A stretch of DNA of 64,000 nt from Nocardioides jiangxiensis (lineage in GTDB: Bacteria > Actinomycetota > Actinomycetes > Propionibacteriales > Nocardioidaceae): contig NZ_JAUQTA010000001.1 of assembly GCF_030580915.1 (NCBI RefSeq), positions 1,178,001-1,242,000 of the forward strand, read 5' to 3'. A program made the translations under genes and the position numbers. A model generated the notes under the pieces. The model saw only the letters and a program-made list of their open reading frames with translations, searched no databases and was not told the origin of the DNA. This document shows, one piece after another, positions 1-7,626 of this stretch (positions are counted from its first letter, which is position 1; each line of letters opens with the position of its first letter).

Positions 1-543
1 GAGCGCCGCGGCGGAGAAGACCTGGAGGAAGCGGAAGCGGCGGTTGATCACGTGCGGGTTGCGCTTCCGCAGGATCCAGGTGAAGGCCAGCATGAGCAGG
101 AACGCGAGCGTGAAGCCGACCACCGGGGAGACGACCATCGGGACGATGACCTTCTCCTTGATGATCGACCAGTTGACCGTCGCACCGCCGACGAGGCCGG
201 CGCCCACCAGGGCGCCGATCAGGGCGTGCGAGGAGGACGAGGGCAGACCGAAGTACCAGGTGATCAGGTTCCACGTGATGGCGCCGATGAGCGCCCCGAG
301 GACGATCACCAGGCCGTGCGTGCCGCTGATCTCGCCGATCGTGTCGGCGACGGTGTGGGCCACCTCGGTGCCGATGAGGGCACCGATGAAGTTCATGACG
401 GCCGCGAGGATGAGCGCGACCTTCGGCGTCAGGGCGCGCGTCGACACCGAGGTGGCGATCGCGTTGGCTGCGTCGTGGAAACCGTTCGTGTAGTCGAACG
501 CGAGGGCGATCACCACGAGGGTGATCAGGACGGCGAGCTCCAC
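1..543 (-). CDS. pit: PiT-family inorganic phosphate transporter, N-terminal part (cut by window edge)
   Basis: The first 181 codons of an inorganic phosphate permease of the cytoplasmic membrane are visible; the rest lies beyond base 1. The N terminus carries a PiT signature (FDYTNGFHDAANAIAT) and a later GLPSSSSHALIGALVG loop, both typical of PiT/Pho-4 carriers, with several hydrophobic segments between. I chose the GTG at 543 because it lies 4 bases after the stop of the upstream DUF47 gene and leads straight into the family start. Being downstream of and almost touching a DUF47 gene is the standard arrangement for low-affinity phosphate uptake. Function is secure; ion coupling and regulation cannot be read from the sequence. 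Confidence 0.93.
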   Translation of the reverse strand, partial: MELAVLITLVVIALAFDYTNGFHDAANAIATSVSTRALTPKVALILAAVMNFIGALIGTEVAHTVADTIGEISGTHGLVIVLGALIGAITWNLITWYFGLPSSSSHALIGALVGAGLVGGATVNWSIIKEKVIVPMVVSPVVGFTLAFLLMLAFTWILRKRNPHVINRRFRFLQVFSAAAL

Positions 544-547
544 GAGG

Positions 548-1165
548 TCAGGACTCCTTGACGGCGATCTGCTCGACGATGTTGGCCACCGTCTCGAAGC
601 CGTCGATGCCGCTCTCGAGCGACTCGATGATGTCCTTGAGCTTGAGCACCTCGAGCGCCTTGAAGTCGCCGCTGAAGAGCTCGGCGAGGGTACGCCGGAA
701 GGTCTTGTCGCCGGTGTTCTCGAGGCGGTTGACCTCGATCCAGTACTCCGACATGTCCTTCATGGACTGGAGCTTCGGCATCGCGGCAGCGGTCACCTCG
801 GCGCACTGCTGCAGCACCTCGACGAGCTTGGAGACACCGGCGGGGATCTCCTTGACCTCGTAGAGCAGGATCTCGTCGACTGCCTCGTCCATGAAGTCCA
901 TGACGTCGTCGAGGCCCGAGGCGAGGGCGTAGATGTCCTCGCGGTCGAAGGGCGTCACGAAGGTGCTGTTGACGCGCCGCACGATCTCGTGGGTCGTCTC
1001 GTCCGCCTGGTGCTCGGCCTCGCGCATGCGCTGGGCCACCGCCTCGCGGTCGGCTCCGTCGGCGAGCATCTCGGCGAGCAGGCCGGCGCCCACCACGAGG
1101 TGCTGCGCGGACGCAGTGAAGAGGTCGTAGAACGTCGTGTCGACAGGACGGATGCGGAAGGCCAC
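548..1165 (-). CDS. DUF47 (PhoU-like) partner of the PiT transporter
   Basis: This 205-residue, all-helical, charged protein matches DUF47/PhoU-like proteins, cytoplasmic helical bundles that accompany PiT permeases and are thought to modulate them. It has the acidic/His patches typical of the family (EAEHQADETTHEIV near residue 48, FDREDIYALASGLDDVMDF near 74). The GTG start at 1165 follows a CGGAG ribosome-binding site six bases upstream. It is cotranscribed with the pit gene, which begins 4 bases after its stop. Metal or phosphate binding is inferred from the family, not shown here. Confidence 0.92.
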   Translation of the reverse strand: MAFRIRPVDTTFYDLFTASAQHLVVGAGLLAEMLADGADREAVAQRMREAEHQADETTHEIVRRVNSTFVTPFDREDIYALASGLDDVMDFMDEAVDEILLYEVKEIPAGVSKLVEVLQQCAEVTAAAMPKLQSMKDMSEYWIEVNRLENTGDKTFRRTLAELFSGDFKALEVLKLKDIIESLESGIDGFETVANIVEQIAVKES

Positions 1166-1241
1166 GGTGAACTCCGGGTGAGGAGGAGCGGAACGCGAAA
1201 CATGCTAGGGGCAACGGCGGCGTGTTGCGCAACGCGCGGGG

Positions 1242-3434
1242 TCACCGCACGGGGTGGAATCCCCGCAACCGGAGGCTGTTCGTGACGACGAACACGGACG
1301 ACAGGGCCATCGCGGCCCCCGCGAGCATCGGGCTCAGCAGGCCCGCAGCGGCGAGCGGGATTCCTGCGACGTTGTAGGCGAAGGCCCAGAACAGGTTCGC
1401 CTTGATCGTGCGCAGCGTGCGTCGCGAGAGCCGGATCGCGTCGACCGCGGTCATCAGGTCGGTGCGCACGAGGGTCAGGTCTCCCGCCTCGATCGCCACG
1501 TCGGAGCCGCTGCCCATCGCGATGCCGAGGTCGGCCTGCGCGAGAGCGGCCGCGTCGTTGACGCCGTCGCCGACCATCGCGACCACCCGGCCGCCGGCCT
1601 GGAGACGGCGTACCTCGGCGAGCTTGTCGGCAGGCAGCACCTCCGCGATCACGGTGGTGATGCCGACGCGCCCGGCGACGGCGCGCGCGCTCCCGGCGTT
1701 GTCGCCGGTCAGGAGCACGACCTCCAGCCCGAGGTCGCGGAACCGCCGGACCGCCTCGGCCGAGGAGGGCCGGACCCCATCGGCCACCCCGAGCACCCCG
1801 CGCGCCCGGCCACCCCAGGCCACGACGACCGTCGCCTCACCGCGGGAGGCAGCGGCGTCGACCGCGCCGGCGAGACCGTCACCGAGGTCGATGCCGCGTT
1901 CCTCGAGCAGCTGTCGGCGGCCGACCAGCACCGGCTCCCCGTCCACCCGCGCCTCGGCCCCGAGGCCCGGCAGCGCCCGGAAGTCCGGGGCAGGACCGAC
2001 GCCGGCCACCGCCGCCACGACGGCCTGTGCGACCGGGTGCTCGGAACCGGCCTCGACAGCGGCGGCCCGCCGCAGCACGTCGGCCGCGTCCTCACCCTCG
2101 GCGGTGACCGTCGAGGCGAGGACCATCCGGCCCTCCGTCACCGTGCCGGTCTTGTCGAGCACGACCGTGTCGACGCGGCGCGTGGACTCGAGGACCTCGG
2201 GCCCCCGGATCAGGATGCCGAGCTGGGCACCACGGCCCGTGCCGACCATCAAGGCCGTCGGCGTCGCGAGGCCGAGCGCACAGGGGCAGGCGATGACCAG
2301 AACGCTGACGGCCGCGTTGAGGGCCAGACCGGCTGCGGCACCGCTGCCCAGCCAGAAGCCGAGGGTGCCGATCGCGACCACGATGACGACCGGTACGAAG
2401 ACGGCGGAGACCCGGTCGGCGAGGCGCTGGACCGCGGCCTTGCCGTTCTGGGCCTCCTCCACGAGCTGGGCCATGCGGGCCAGCTGGGTGTCGGCGCCGA
2501 CGCGCGTCGCCCGCACCACCAGACGGCCCTGGGCGTTGACCGACGCCCCGACCACCTCGTCGCCGGGGCCGACCTCGACCGGCACGGGCTCACCCGTGAG
2601 GAGCGAGACGTCCACGGCGGAGAGACCGTCCTCGACGACACCGTCGGTCGCTACCCGCTCGCCGGGGCGCACGACGAAGAGGTCGCCGACGGCCAGCTCC
2701 TCGACCGGCACCCGGCGCTCGACACCGTCACGCAGGACGGCGACGTCGCGCGCGCCGAGCTCGAGCAGACGACGCAGCGCGTCACCCGCGTGCCGCTTGG
2801 CCCGCGACTCGAGCCACCGCCCCGCGAGGAGGAAGGTCGTGACACCGGTCGCCGCCTCGAGGTAGATGTCCCCCGCACCGCCGGTGCGACGCGGCACGAG
2901 GGAGAACTCGTGCACCATGCCGAGGTGGCCTGCCGTGCCGAGGAAGAGGGCGAAGACCGACCAGCCGAACGCCGCGAGCGTGCCCAGGCTGACGAGCGTG
3001 TCCATGGTCGAGGTCCCGTGGCGCGCGTTGACGAACGCCGCCCGGTGGAACGGCCAGCCCGCCCACAGCACCACCGGCGTCGCGAGCACGAACGAGACCC
3101 ACTGCCAGCCCGCGAACTGCCACGCGGGCACCATGGCCAGCAGGACGACCGGAAGGCTCAGCCCCGCCGAGAGCAGCACCCGCAGGCCGGGCGAGACCGC
3201 CGGCGCGGCCGCCGGCGCGCTCGCGTCTGCCACGGCGTACCCGGCTGCCTCGACGGCGTCGACCAGCTGCTGCCGCGTCACCTCGGGCGCGATCGCGATG
3301 GAGGCCTTCTCCGTCGCGTAGTTGACCGTGGCCGTGACCCCGTCGAGCTTGTTCAGCTTGCGCTCGATGCGGTTGGCGCAGGACGCGCAGGTCATGCCCT
3401 CGATCTGGAGCTCGATCCGGTCAGTGGTGGTCAT
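1242..3434 (-). CDS. copA: Copper-translocating P1B-type ATPase CopA
   Basis: A 730-residue heavy-metal P-type ATPase that should pump Cu(I) out of the cytoplasm. In order: an N-terminal HMA metal-binding domain with GMTCASC (Cys16, Cys19), transmembrane segments, an actuator loop with TGEP, the CPC membrane metal site near residue 382 ([10 protein letters not shown]), the phosphorylation motif DKTGTVTEG near 426, a SEHP nucleotide-binding motif and the GDGVNDAAA hinge near 620. CPC plus an upstream CsoR and CopZ favour copper over Zn/Cd. The ATG at 3434 overlaps the preceding gene by 14 bases and starts directly before the HMA domain; the frame stays open 84 codons further upstream, but that stretch is basic, low-complexity antisense of the neighbour. 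Last gene of the copper operon. Confidence 0.95.
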   Translation of the reverse strand: MTTTDRIELQIEGMTCASCANRIERKLNKLDGVTATVNYATEKASIAIAPEVTRQQLVDAVEAAGYAVADASAPAAAPAVSPGLRVLLSAGLSLPVVLLAMVPAWQFAGWQWVSFVLATPVVLWAGWPFHRAAFVNARHGTSTMDTLVSLGTLAAFGWSVFALFLGTAGHLGMVHEFSLVPRRTGGAGDIYLEAATGVTTFLLAGRWLESRAKRHAGDALRRLLELGARDVAVLRDGVERRVPVEELAVGDLFVVRPGERVATDGVVEDGLSAVDVSLLTGEPVPVEVGPGDEVVGASVNAQGRLVVRATRVGADTQLARMAQLVEEAQNGKAAVQRLADRVSAVFVPVVIVVAIGTLGFWLGSGAAAGLALNAAVSVLVIACPCALGLATPTALMVGTGRGAQLGILIRGPEVLESTRRVDTVVLDKTGTVTEGRMVLASTVTAEGEDAADVLRRAAAVEAGSEHPVAQAVVAAVAGVGPAPDFRALPGLGAEARVDGEPVLVGRRQLLEERGIDLGDGLAGAVDAAASRGEATVVVAWGGRARGVLGVADGVRPSSAEAVRRFRDLGLEVVLLTGDNAGSARAVAGRVGITTVIAEVLPADKLAEVRRLQAGGRVVAMVGDGVNDAAALAQADLGIAMGSGSDVAIEAGDLTLVRTDLMTAVDAIRLSRRTLRTIKANLFWAFAYNVAGIPLAAAGLLSPMLAGAAMALSSVFVVTNSLRLRGFHPVR

Positions 3435-4278
3435 GGCCTTCCCCATCACCCATGTCCATGCCGCCCATGTCCATGTCGTGCCCGCCCATGCCGGCGCCGT
3501 CGATGCGCTGGACGAACGTGGCGTCGTGGACCGTGCCGTCGACCTGGAAGTCGAGGTGCAGCACCCAGAGGCCCGAGCTACCCGCCTCGACGTGGAAGCC
3601 GACCGTGTTCGCCTTCGCCGCCATCGCGTGCGCATGCAGGTAGTCGAGCGACTCCGTGCGGATGCCGACGAGGTGACCGCCGGCACCCAGGTAGGGCTGC
3701 AGCGTCACCGGAGCGCCACCCTTCGTGACGGTGAAGGTGTACGCCGTCCCGTCGGCCCGCAGCGCGACGTCGTACCCGTCGACGGTCGCGGTGTCGTTGA
3801 CCGCCATCGCGCGCGTCGCGCGGCGGTCGCCGTCGACGGTGAAGTCGGCGGTCAGCACCTGGGCGTCCGCGCCGGTGGGTCGCGTGTCGGCGTACAACCG
3901 GAACTCGCCCCCGACCAGGTCGGTCGCGACGCTCCAGACACCGTCGGAGAACGCGGGGTGGAGGTGCGCGTAGATGCGCGGGTCGGCCTTCTCCGCCACG
4001 ATCAGGTGCAGCTTCTTCTCGTGGACCGTGTCGTAGTCGGTGACCACCGTGCCTGCCGGGTCGAGGACCTCGAAGCGAAGCTCCTGCTTCCCGGACCCGG
4101 CAGCGGGCAGGTCCGTGTCGCCCACGAGCTTCACGGTGTAGGGAGCGGTCGGGCCGCCACCGTCCTTCGGAGCGCCGTCCTTCTTGTTGCCGGCGACCTG
4201 TCCCAGACCGAAGGCGAGCACGAAGGCACCCACGGCGACGAGGATGAAGACCACGCGGTTGCGCATCAGCTGGGTCAT
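3421..4278 (-). CDS. Membrane-anchored extracytoplasmic protein with Met/His-rich tail in the copper operon
   Basis: A 285-residue protein with one N-terminal membrane segment (about residues 8-28, no lipobox seen) and an exported domain ending in a tail rich in His, Asp, Met and Gly ([19 protein letters not shown]). Such Met/His runs bind copper in periplasmic or cell-surface copper proteins. The body contains repeated beta-strand-like segments with HLHP and [11 protein letters not shown] motifs, seen in uncharacterised actinobacterial proteins encoded beside copA. It starts in an ATGA overlap with copZ and its end overlaps copA, so translation is probably coupled. A role in capturing or handing over extracytoplasmic copper is inferred from context; no enzyme motif is seen. 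Confidence 0.85.
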   Translation of the reverse strand: MTQLMRNRVVFILVAVGAFVLAFGLGQVAGNKKDGAPKDGGGPTAPYTVKLVGDTDLPAAGSGKQELRFEVLDPAGTVVTDYDTVHEKKLHLIVAEKADPRIYAHLHPAFSDGVWSVATDLVGGEFRLYADTRPTGADAQVLTADFTVDGDRRATRAMAVNDTATVDGYDVALRADGTAYTFTVTKGGAPVTLQPYLGAGGHLVGIRTESLDYLHAHAMAAKANTVGFHVEAGSSGLWVLHLDFQVDGTVHDATFVQRIDGAGMGGHDMDMGGMDMGDGEGHDHH

Positions 4279-4481
4279 GCGAGCTGGTACCCCGCCTCGG
4301 TGACGGCCGCCTCGACGGCCTCGCGCGACAGCTCGCCGTCGCTGGTGACGGTGACCGCGCCGGTGGGCAGGTCGACGCGCACGTCGGTGACACCGGCGAC
4401 CTCCTGCAGCTCCTCGGTGACCGAGGCGACGCAGTGGCCACAGGTCATGCCGGTGACGGTCCAGGTGCTGGTGGTGCTCAT
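4275..4481 (-). CDS. copZ: Copper chaperone, HMA domain (CopZ-like)
   Basis: A 68-residue single HMA domain with the metal-binding loop GMTCGHC at residues 11-17, the full length of a CopZ/Atx1-type chaperone. It should carry Cu(I) in the cytosol to CopA and to the sensor CsoR. A strong AGGA Shine-Dalgarno lies a few bases before the ATG. It is 18 bases downstream of csoR and shares an ATGA stop/start overlap with the anchored protein that follows. The His between the cysteines (CGHC) is common in actinobacterial versions. Confidence 0.93.
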   Translation of the reverse strand: MSTTSTWTVTGMTCGHCVASVTEELQEVAGVTDVRVDLPTGAVTVTSDGELSREAVEAAVTEAGYQLA

Positions 4482-4499
4482 GGGAGTCCTTTCGGGTGG

Positions 4500-4799
4500 T
4501 CAGGAACGGAGGAGGCGGGCGATGGCGGCGGAGGCTTCCCTGACCTTCTCCTCCGCCTCGGCGTCGCCCGCACGGGCTGCACGCACGACACAGTGGCCGA
4601 GGTGGTCCTCGACGAGGCCCATCGAGACGGCCTGCAGGCCCTTCGTGACGGCGGAGACCTGCGTCAGGATGTCGATGCAGTACTGCTCCTCCTCCACCAT
4701 GCGCTGGAGGCCGCGCACCTGGCCCTCGATACGGCGCAGCCGCGTGAGGTAGGCGTTCTTGTCACCGATGTAGCCGTGGCCGGCATGCGTGTCGTGCAT
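4500..4799 (-). CDS. csoR: Copper-sensing repressor CsoR
   Basis: A 99-residue CsoR/RcnR-family regulator. Counting from the ATG at 4799 the three Cu(I) ligands of the family are present with canonical spacing: Cys41, His66 and Cys70 (25 and 4 residues apart, as in M. tuberculosis CsoR). The family hallmark LRRIEGQVRGLQRM is at residues 21-34, and a short His-rich N terminus precedes it. A GTG at 4808 is in frame three codons upstream, but a TATTGT box seven bases before the ATG suggests a leaderless transcript starting at 4799. It heads the copper operon and is expected to repress it by binding the palindrome at 4810-4826 until copper binds. Confidence 0.95.
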   Translation of the reverse strand: MHDTHAGHGYIGDKNAYLTRLRRIEGQVRGLQRMVEEEQYCIDILTQVSAVTKGLQAVSMGLVEDHLGHCVVRAARAGDAEAEEKVREASAAIARLLRS

Positions 4800-4806
4800 A
4801 CCGGCC

Positions 4807-4826
4807 ACAATACCCCTAGGGGGTAT
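4807..4826 (-). promoter_or_regulatory. CsoR operator overlapping the csoR -10 box
   Basis: ATACCCCTAGGGGGTAT at 4810-4826 is a near-perfect palindrome of the known CsoR/RcnR type (A/T-rich ends around a C-run and a G-run). It overlaps a TATTGT -10-like box at 4812-4807 whose expected start point is the csoR ATG at 4799, so bound repressor would cover the promoter. Confidence 0.85.
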
Positions 4827-4841
4827 ATCTGTTCCCGCTGG

Positions 4842-5009
4842 CTACGCGAGATCCTCCTCGGGCGCCGGTACGACGCCGAGGATCTCGTCGATCTCCTCCT
4901 GGTCGAGCGGGCCAGCCGCCTCGCTCGCCGCGATGATCAGGTTCGTCGTCATCTCGACCTCCCCGAGGAGGTCAGGGTCCTCGAGTGACACGTCGAACTG
5001 GTCGGACAT
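4842..5009 (-). CDS. Small acidic protein of 55 residues, unknown function
   Basis: A short gene supported by an excellent ribosome-binding site (GGAGGGAGG about 6 bases before ATG 5009) and by GC-rich third positions. The product begins MSDQFDVSLEDPDLLGEVEM, is strongly acidic, has one likely helix in the middle (MTTNLIIAASEAAG) and a LDQEEIDEILGVVP segment near the end. It has no Cys, His cluster or membrane segment, so nothing ties it to copper despite sitting 15 bases upstream of the csoR operator. Small conserved actinobacterial proteins with the same QEEIDEILG ending exist to my knowledge, but I cannot give a function. Confidence 0.75.
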   Translation of the reverse strand: MSDQFDVSLEDPDLLGEVEMTTNLIIAASEAAGPLDQEEIDEILGVVPAPEEDLA

Positions 5010-5117
5010 CTCCGCCTCCCTCCGGTTGTTCCCTCACACCCATCGTGCCGGACGTTTACCCACGCCGCACGGAAAGTCCCGCTTTGGGATCCACGGAGTG
5101 GACCCCGGAGAACGGGA

Positions 5118-5157
5118 GGAGCCCCGGACCCCAGCAGCTGCTGGTGTCCGGGGCTCC
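5118..5157 (-). terminator. Strong hairpin after cspA
   Basis: GGAGCCCCGGAC at 5118-5129 pairs with GTCCGGGGCTCC at 5146-5157, and the loop itself holds the palindrome CCAGCAGCTGCTGG. It lies 37 bases after the cspA stop and has no T-run, as is usual for high-GC actinobacteria. Confidence 0.8.
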
Positions 5158-5193
5158 GGTTGTCAGAGACAGGTGCGTCTCGGACGGTGCGCC

Positions 5194-5397
5194 TCAGAGG
5201 GGGCGAACGTTCTCCGCCTGCGGGCCCTTCGGACCCTGCGTGACGTCGAACTCGACCTTCTGGTTCTCGTCCAGCGACTTGTAGCCGTTGGTCTGGATGG
5301 CGGAGTAGTGGACGAAGACGTCGTCGCCGCCGTCCTCCTGCGCGATGAAGCCGAAGCCCTTCTCAGCGTTGAACCACTTGACGGTGCCCTGAGCCAT
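5194..5397 (-). CDS. cspA: Cold shock protein, CspA family
   Basis: A 67-residue single cold-shock domain with both RNA-binding motifs, KGFGFI (RNP1) and VFVHYSAI (RNP2), and the start [14 protein letters not shown] that is standard for actinobacterial CspA. It binds single-stranded RNA/DNA and acts as an RNA chaperone. I chose ATG 5397 over longer in-frame extensions because the domain begins there and GAGAAGAG lies just upstream. The gene is monocistronic, closed by the hairpin at 5118-5157, and preceded by 325 bases without another minus-strand gene, consistent with a long regulatory leader. Confidence 0.96.
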   Translation of the reverse strand: MAQGTVKWFNAEKGFGFIAQEDGGDDVFVHYSAIQTNGYKSLDENQKVEFDVTQGPKGPQAENVRPL

Positions 5398-5722
5398 TGC
5401 TCTTCTCATTTCTGTTGCCGGGGCGAGAGGCCGCCAAGGTCGACGGCCCCACAACACGTGCGGTGACACGTCGCTCCGACTCGAAATGCTGGGACCCCGA
5501 GGAAGATACGCCGTTGGATCACAAACTCCGCGGGCGTCACACCTGCTGGAACTTGCACCTGTTGCGTTGGCAACACTAGCAACGAACACCCCCGATGGAA
5601 CCCCCGCCTGCAATGAACTCTGGGGAACAGGCGTGTAACACCCTCACCGAACCGGTCGCACCGGCCGAAGCAGACAGGGGCGGCCGTAGACTCCCGACCC
5701 GTGCCGGGCGCGCTCCGAGCAC
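5398..5722. other. Gene-free stretch between cspA and tRNA-Lys, probable cspA leader and promoters
   Basis: No convincing ORF is present. On the minus strand a TAGTGT box (5578-5573) beside the inverted repeat TGTTGC-GTTG-GCAACA (5560-5575) could be a cspA promoter with a leader of roughly 170 bases; the -35 is poor. On the plus strand TAGACT at 5687-5692 is a possible -10 for tRNA-Lys. Both are weak calls. Confidence 0.4.
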
Positions 5723-5795
5723 GGGCCCTTAGCTCAATTGGCAGAGCATCGGACTTTTAATCCGCGGGTTGTGGGTTCGAGTCCCACAGGGCCTA
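5723..5795 (+). tRNA. tRNA-Lys (anticodon TTT)
   Basis: A 73-base cloverleaf: acceptor GGGCCCT pairing with AGGGCCT, D arm GCTC...GAGC, anticodon loop CTTTTAA (TTT) and T arm TGTGGGTTCGAGTCCCACA. The discriminator is A; CCA is not encoded. Confidence 0.95.
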
Positions 5796-5861
5796 CCGAC
5801 TCCGTTCGCGTTCCGTCGTGCGGCGCCGCGGCCGACGGCCACCGCGCCGCACGACCCCTGC

Positions 5862-5939
5862 TCAGCAGCAGGGAACGCCGCCACAGCAGTCGCTGTCGTC
5901 GCCGGCCCTGGCGCAGCACGCGGCCTCGATCTCGGTCAT
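5862..5939 (-). CDS. 25-residue peptide with three vicinal Cys pairs, divergent from arsR
   Basis: ATG 5939 to TGA 5862 encodes a 25-residue peptide (MTEIEAACC, then ARAGDDSDCC, then GGVPCC) with three CysCys pairs at residues 8-9, 18-19 and 24-25 and no other notable feature. A strong ribosome-binding site (GGGGAGGAGG) lies about seven bases upstream. A perfect TTGACA -35 lies at 6006-6001; its -10 (GATGGT at 17 bp) is weak. The gene shares a 95-bp divergent intergenic region, containing ArsR-like half-sites, with arsR. Vicinal thiols are the classic trivalent arsenic ligands (ArsD, ArsR), so an arsenite-binding or sensing peptide is a reasonable inference. It could also be a leader peptide or a chance ORF. 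Confidence 0.6.
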   Translation of the reverse strand: MTEIEAACCARAGDDSDCCGGVPCC

Positions 5940-5954
5940 CACATCCTCCTCCCC

Positions 5955-6034
5955 ATATCGATCTCCGTCGATGTTTGACCATCGGCCATTCATCGACTCT
6001 TGTCAATATCTATGTCCATCGATATCTTCGGGCC
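5955..6034 (+). promoter_or_regulatory. arsR promoter and operator cluster, leaderless start
   Basis: TTGTCA (6000-6005), a 17-bp spacer and TATCTT (6023-6028) form a promoter whose start point, six bases on, coincides with the GTG of arsR at 6035. An imperfect palindrome ATATCTATG-TC-CATCGATAT (6006-6025) overlaps the -10, and further ATCGA-type half-sites lie at 5957-5962, 5967-5972 and 5991-5996 towards the divergent small gene. This suits ArsR autoregulation in both directions. Confidence 0.75.
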
Positions 6035-6391
6035 GTGCCCACGAACGCGCTCGACCTCACACCGACGCAGGCGGCGACCTGTTGCTCGCCCCTGACCTCG
6101 ACGCCACTGACGAGCGAGCAGGCGGCGGACGTCGTCCCGCTGCTCAAGGCCTTGGCCGACCCGGTCAGGCTGCGCCTGCTGTCGCTGGTGGCCGCACACG
6201 AGGGCGGCGAGGCCTGCGTGTGCGACCTCAACGACGCGTTCGACCTCTCCCAGCCGACGATCAGCCACCACCTCAAGGTCCTGCACGAGGCCGGGCTGCT
6301 CGGCCGCGAGAAGCGCGGCACGTGGGTCTACTACTCCGTACGCCGCGACGTGCTGCAGGACATCGCCACCCTGATCGGCGGCGCACGGTGA
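6035..6391 (+). CDS. arsR: Arsenic-responsive repressor, ArsR/SmtB family
   Basis: A 118-residue winged-helix regulator. The DNA-recognition segment FDLSQPTISHHLKVLHEAGLL is at about residues 70-90, followed by the wing REKRGTWVYYSVR. Cys16-Cys17 near the N terminus together with Cys61 and Cys63 (EACVCDL) give the vicinal Cys plus distant Cys site known from the Corynebacterium glutamicum ArsR type, which binds As(III). The GTG at 6035 is chosen because it sits exactly at the expected transcription start; earlier in-frame codons run into the tRNA. The stop overlaps the next start (GTGA), so it heads the arsR-channel-arsC operon. Confidence 0.95.
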   Translation: MPTNALDLTPTQAATCCSPLTSTPLTSEQAADVVPLLKALADPVRLRLLSLVAAHEGGEACVCDLNDAFDLSQPTISHHLKVLHEAGLLGREKRGTWVYYSVRRDVLQDIATLIGGAR

Positions 6392-7074
6392 GCCCCTCGC
6401 CCTTCACCCGGCGGTGCGTGGCCGAGCTCGTCGGCACAGCCTTCCTCGTCGGCAGCGTCATCGGATCCGGGATCATGGCCACCGCCCTGAGCCGCGACGT
6501 CGGCGTCCAGCTGCTCGCCAACAGCCTGGCCACCGGAGCGGCCCTCGTCGCCCTCATCCTCACGCTCCAGCCCGTCTCCGCGGCGTTCAACCCGGTGGTG
6601 ACCCTCGCCGAGGCGGCGCTGGGCGGGCTGCCGTGGCGCGAGGCCGGCCTCCTCGGTGTCGCCCAGGTCGTCGGCGGCTCCCTCGGCGCAGTGGTCGCCA
6701 ACCTCATGTTCGGGCTCGACGCCGTCGCCCTGTCGAGCCACAGCCGGAGTGGCGGCGGCGTGTGGTTGGGCGAGGTCGTCGCGACCTTCGGCCTGGTCCT
6801 CGTCGTGTTCGGGGGCATCCGCTCGGGACGCACCGACACCCTCGCCTTCGCGGTCTCCGGCTACATCGTCGCCGCCTACTGGTTCACCTCGTCCACGTCG
6901 TTCGCCAATCCCGCGGTCACCGTCGCCCGGATGTTCTCCGACACCTTCTCCGGGATCGCCCCCGGCTCCGTGCCCGGGTTCGTGCTCATGCAGCTGCTGG
7001 GAGGCGCGCTCGGGCTCGCCGTGGTACGCGTGCTCTGGCCGAGGCTCTCCCCACTCACCCCTCAGGAGTCCTGA
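6388..7074 (+). CDS. aqpS: Aquaporin/MIP-family channel of the arsenic operon (AqpS-like)
   Basis: A 228-residue MIP channel with six hydrophobic segments and two half-helix loops. The second loop has the usual NPA (SFANPAVTVAR); the first reads NPV (AAFNPVVTLAE) instead of NPA. In Sinorhizobium meliloti an aquaglyceroporin, AqpS, replaces an arsenite pump: ArsC makes arsenite and the channel lets it leave down its gradient. The same gene order here (arsR, channel, arsC) with no ArsB or Acr3 in the operon supports that role. The GTG start overlaps the arsR stop by two bases, and the stop overlaps the arsC start (TGATG). Substrate is inferred from context; glycerol or water transport is the alternative. 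Confidence 0.88.
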   Translation: MSPSPFTRRCVAELVGTAFLVGSVIGSGIMATALSRDVGVQLLANSLATGAALVALILTLQPVSAAFNPVVTLAEAALGGLPWREAGLLGVAQVVGGSLGAVVANLMFGLDAVALSSHSRSGGGVWLGEVVATFGLVLVVFGGIRSGRTDTLAFAVSGYIVAAYWFTSSTSFANPAVTVARMFSDTFSGIAPGSVPGFVLMQLLGGALGLAVVRVLWPRLSPLTPQES

Positions 7075-7484
7075 TGACCCGGCCCACCGTCCTCTTCGTC
7101 TGCGTGCACAACGCTGGCCGGTCGCAGATGGCCGCCGGCTTCCTGCAGCACCTCGCGGGCGACCGGATCGATGTGCTCTCGGCCGGCTCCGCCCCGAAGG
7201 ACGAGATCAACCCTGTCGCCGTCCAGGCCATGGCCGAGGCGGGCATCGACATCACCCACAACACGCCGAAGGTGCTGACCGACGAGGCCGTGGAGGCTTC
7301 CGACGTCGTCATCACCATGGGCTGCGGCGACGCGTGCAGGTTCTACCCGGGGAAGCGCTACGAGGACTGGCAGCTCGACGACCCTGCCGGGCAGGACATC
7401 GAGGCCGTCCGGCCGATCCGCGACGAGATCCGCACCCGGATCGAGGCCCTCGTCAGCGACCTGCTCGAGACGCCCCAGGCCTGA
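7074..7484 (+). CDS. arsC: Arsenate reductase, low-molecular-weight phosphatase type
   Basis: A 136-residue ArsC of the LMW protein tyrosine phosphatase fold. The anion-binding loop CVHNAGRS (Cys10 to Arg16, the CX5R signature) is at the N terminus; Cys84 and Cys88 (MGCGDAC) are placed for the redox relay of thioredoxin- or mycothiol-linked enzymes, and DDPAGQ supplies the family Asp loop. It reduces arsenate to arsenite, which the channel upstream would release. Actinobacteria often use mycothiol/mycoredoxin for this, but the triple-Cys arrangement seen here looks more like the thioredoxin-coupled class; I cannot settle that. Last gene of the operon. Confidence 0.93.
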   Translation: MTRPTVLFVCVHNAGRSQMAAGFLQHLAGDRIDVLSAGSAPKDEINPVAVQAMAEAGIDITHNTPKVLTDEAVEASDVVITMGCGDACRFYPGKRYEDWQLDDPAGQDIEAVRPIRDEIRTRIEALVSDLLETPQA

Positions 7485-7626
7485 GCGCCAATTGTCGGGC
7501 GGTACTGCGTAACGCCAGCCGGACGCTGTAGTTTCGGCATGTATGAGGCCGACCACACCGCCCGGCGAGGGCACGCCGCGCGACGGCGGGGAGGTCGCAC
7601 CTGAGTTTCGGGAGGACGAGGACGCC

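Noticed and set aside
1224..1233. GTTGCGCAAC palindrome before the DUF47 gene
   Set aside because: Only 10 bp and GC-rich; such palindromes occur by chance, and the TAGCAT box nearby is 19 bases from the TTGCGC, a poor promoter spacing.
1254..3728. Open frame of 824 codons on the plus strand opposite copA
   Set aside because: It is the antisense shadow of copA: basic, Arg/His/Pro-rich low-complexity translation without any family motif, typical of high-GC opposite frames.
5734..6006. 90-codon minus-strand frame across tRNA-Lys and the arsR region
   Set aside because: It runs through the tRNA gene and has no ribosome-binding site; only the 25-codon ORF in another frame has one.
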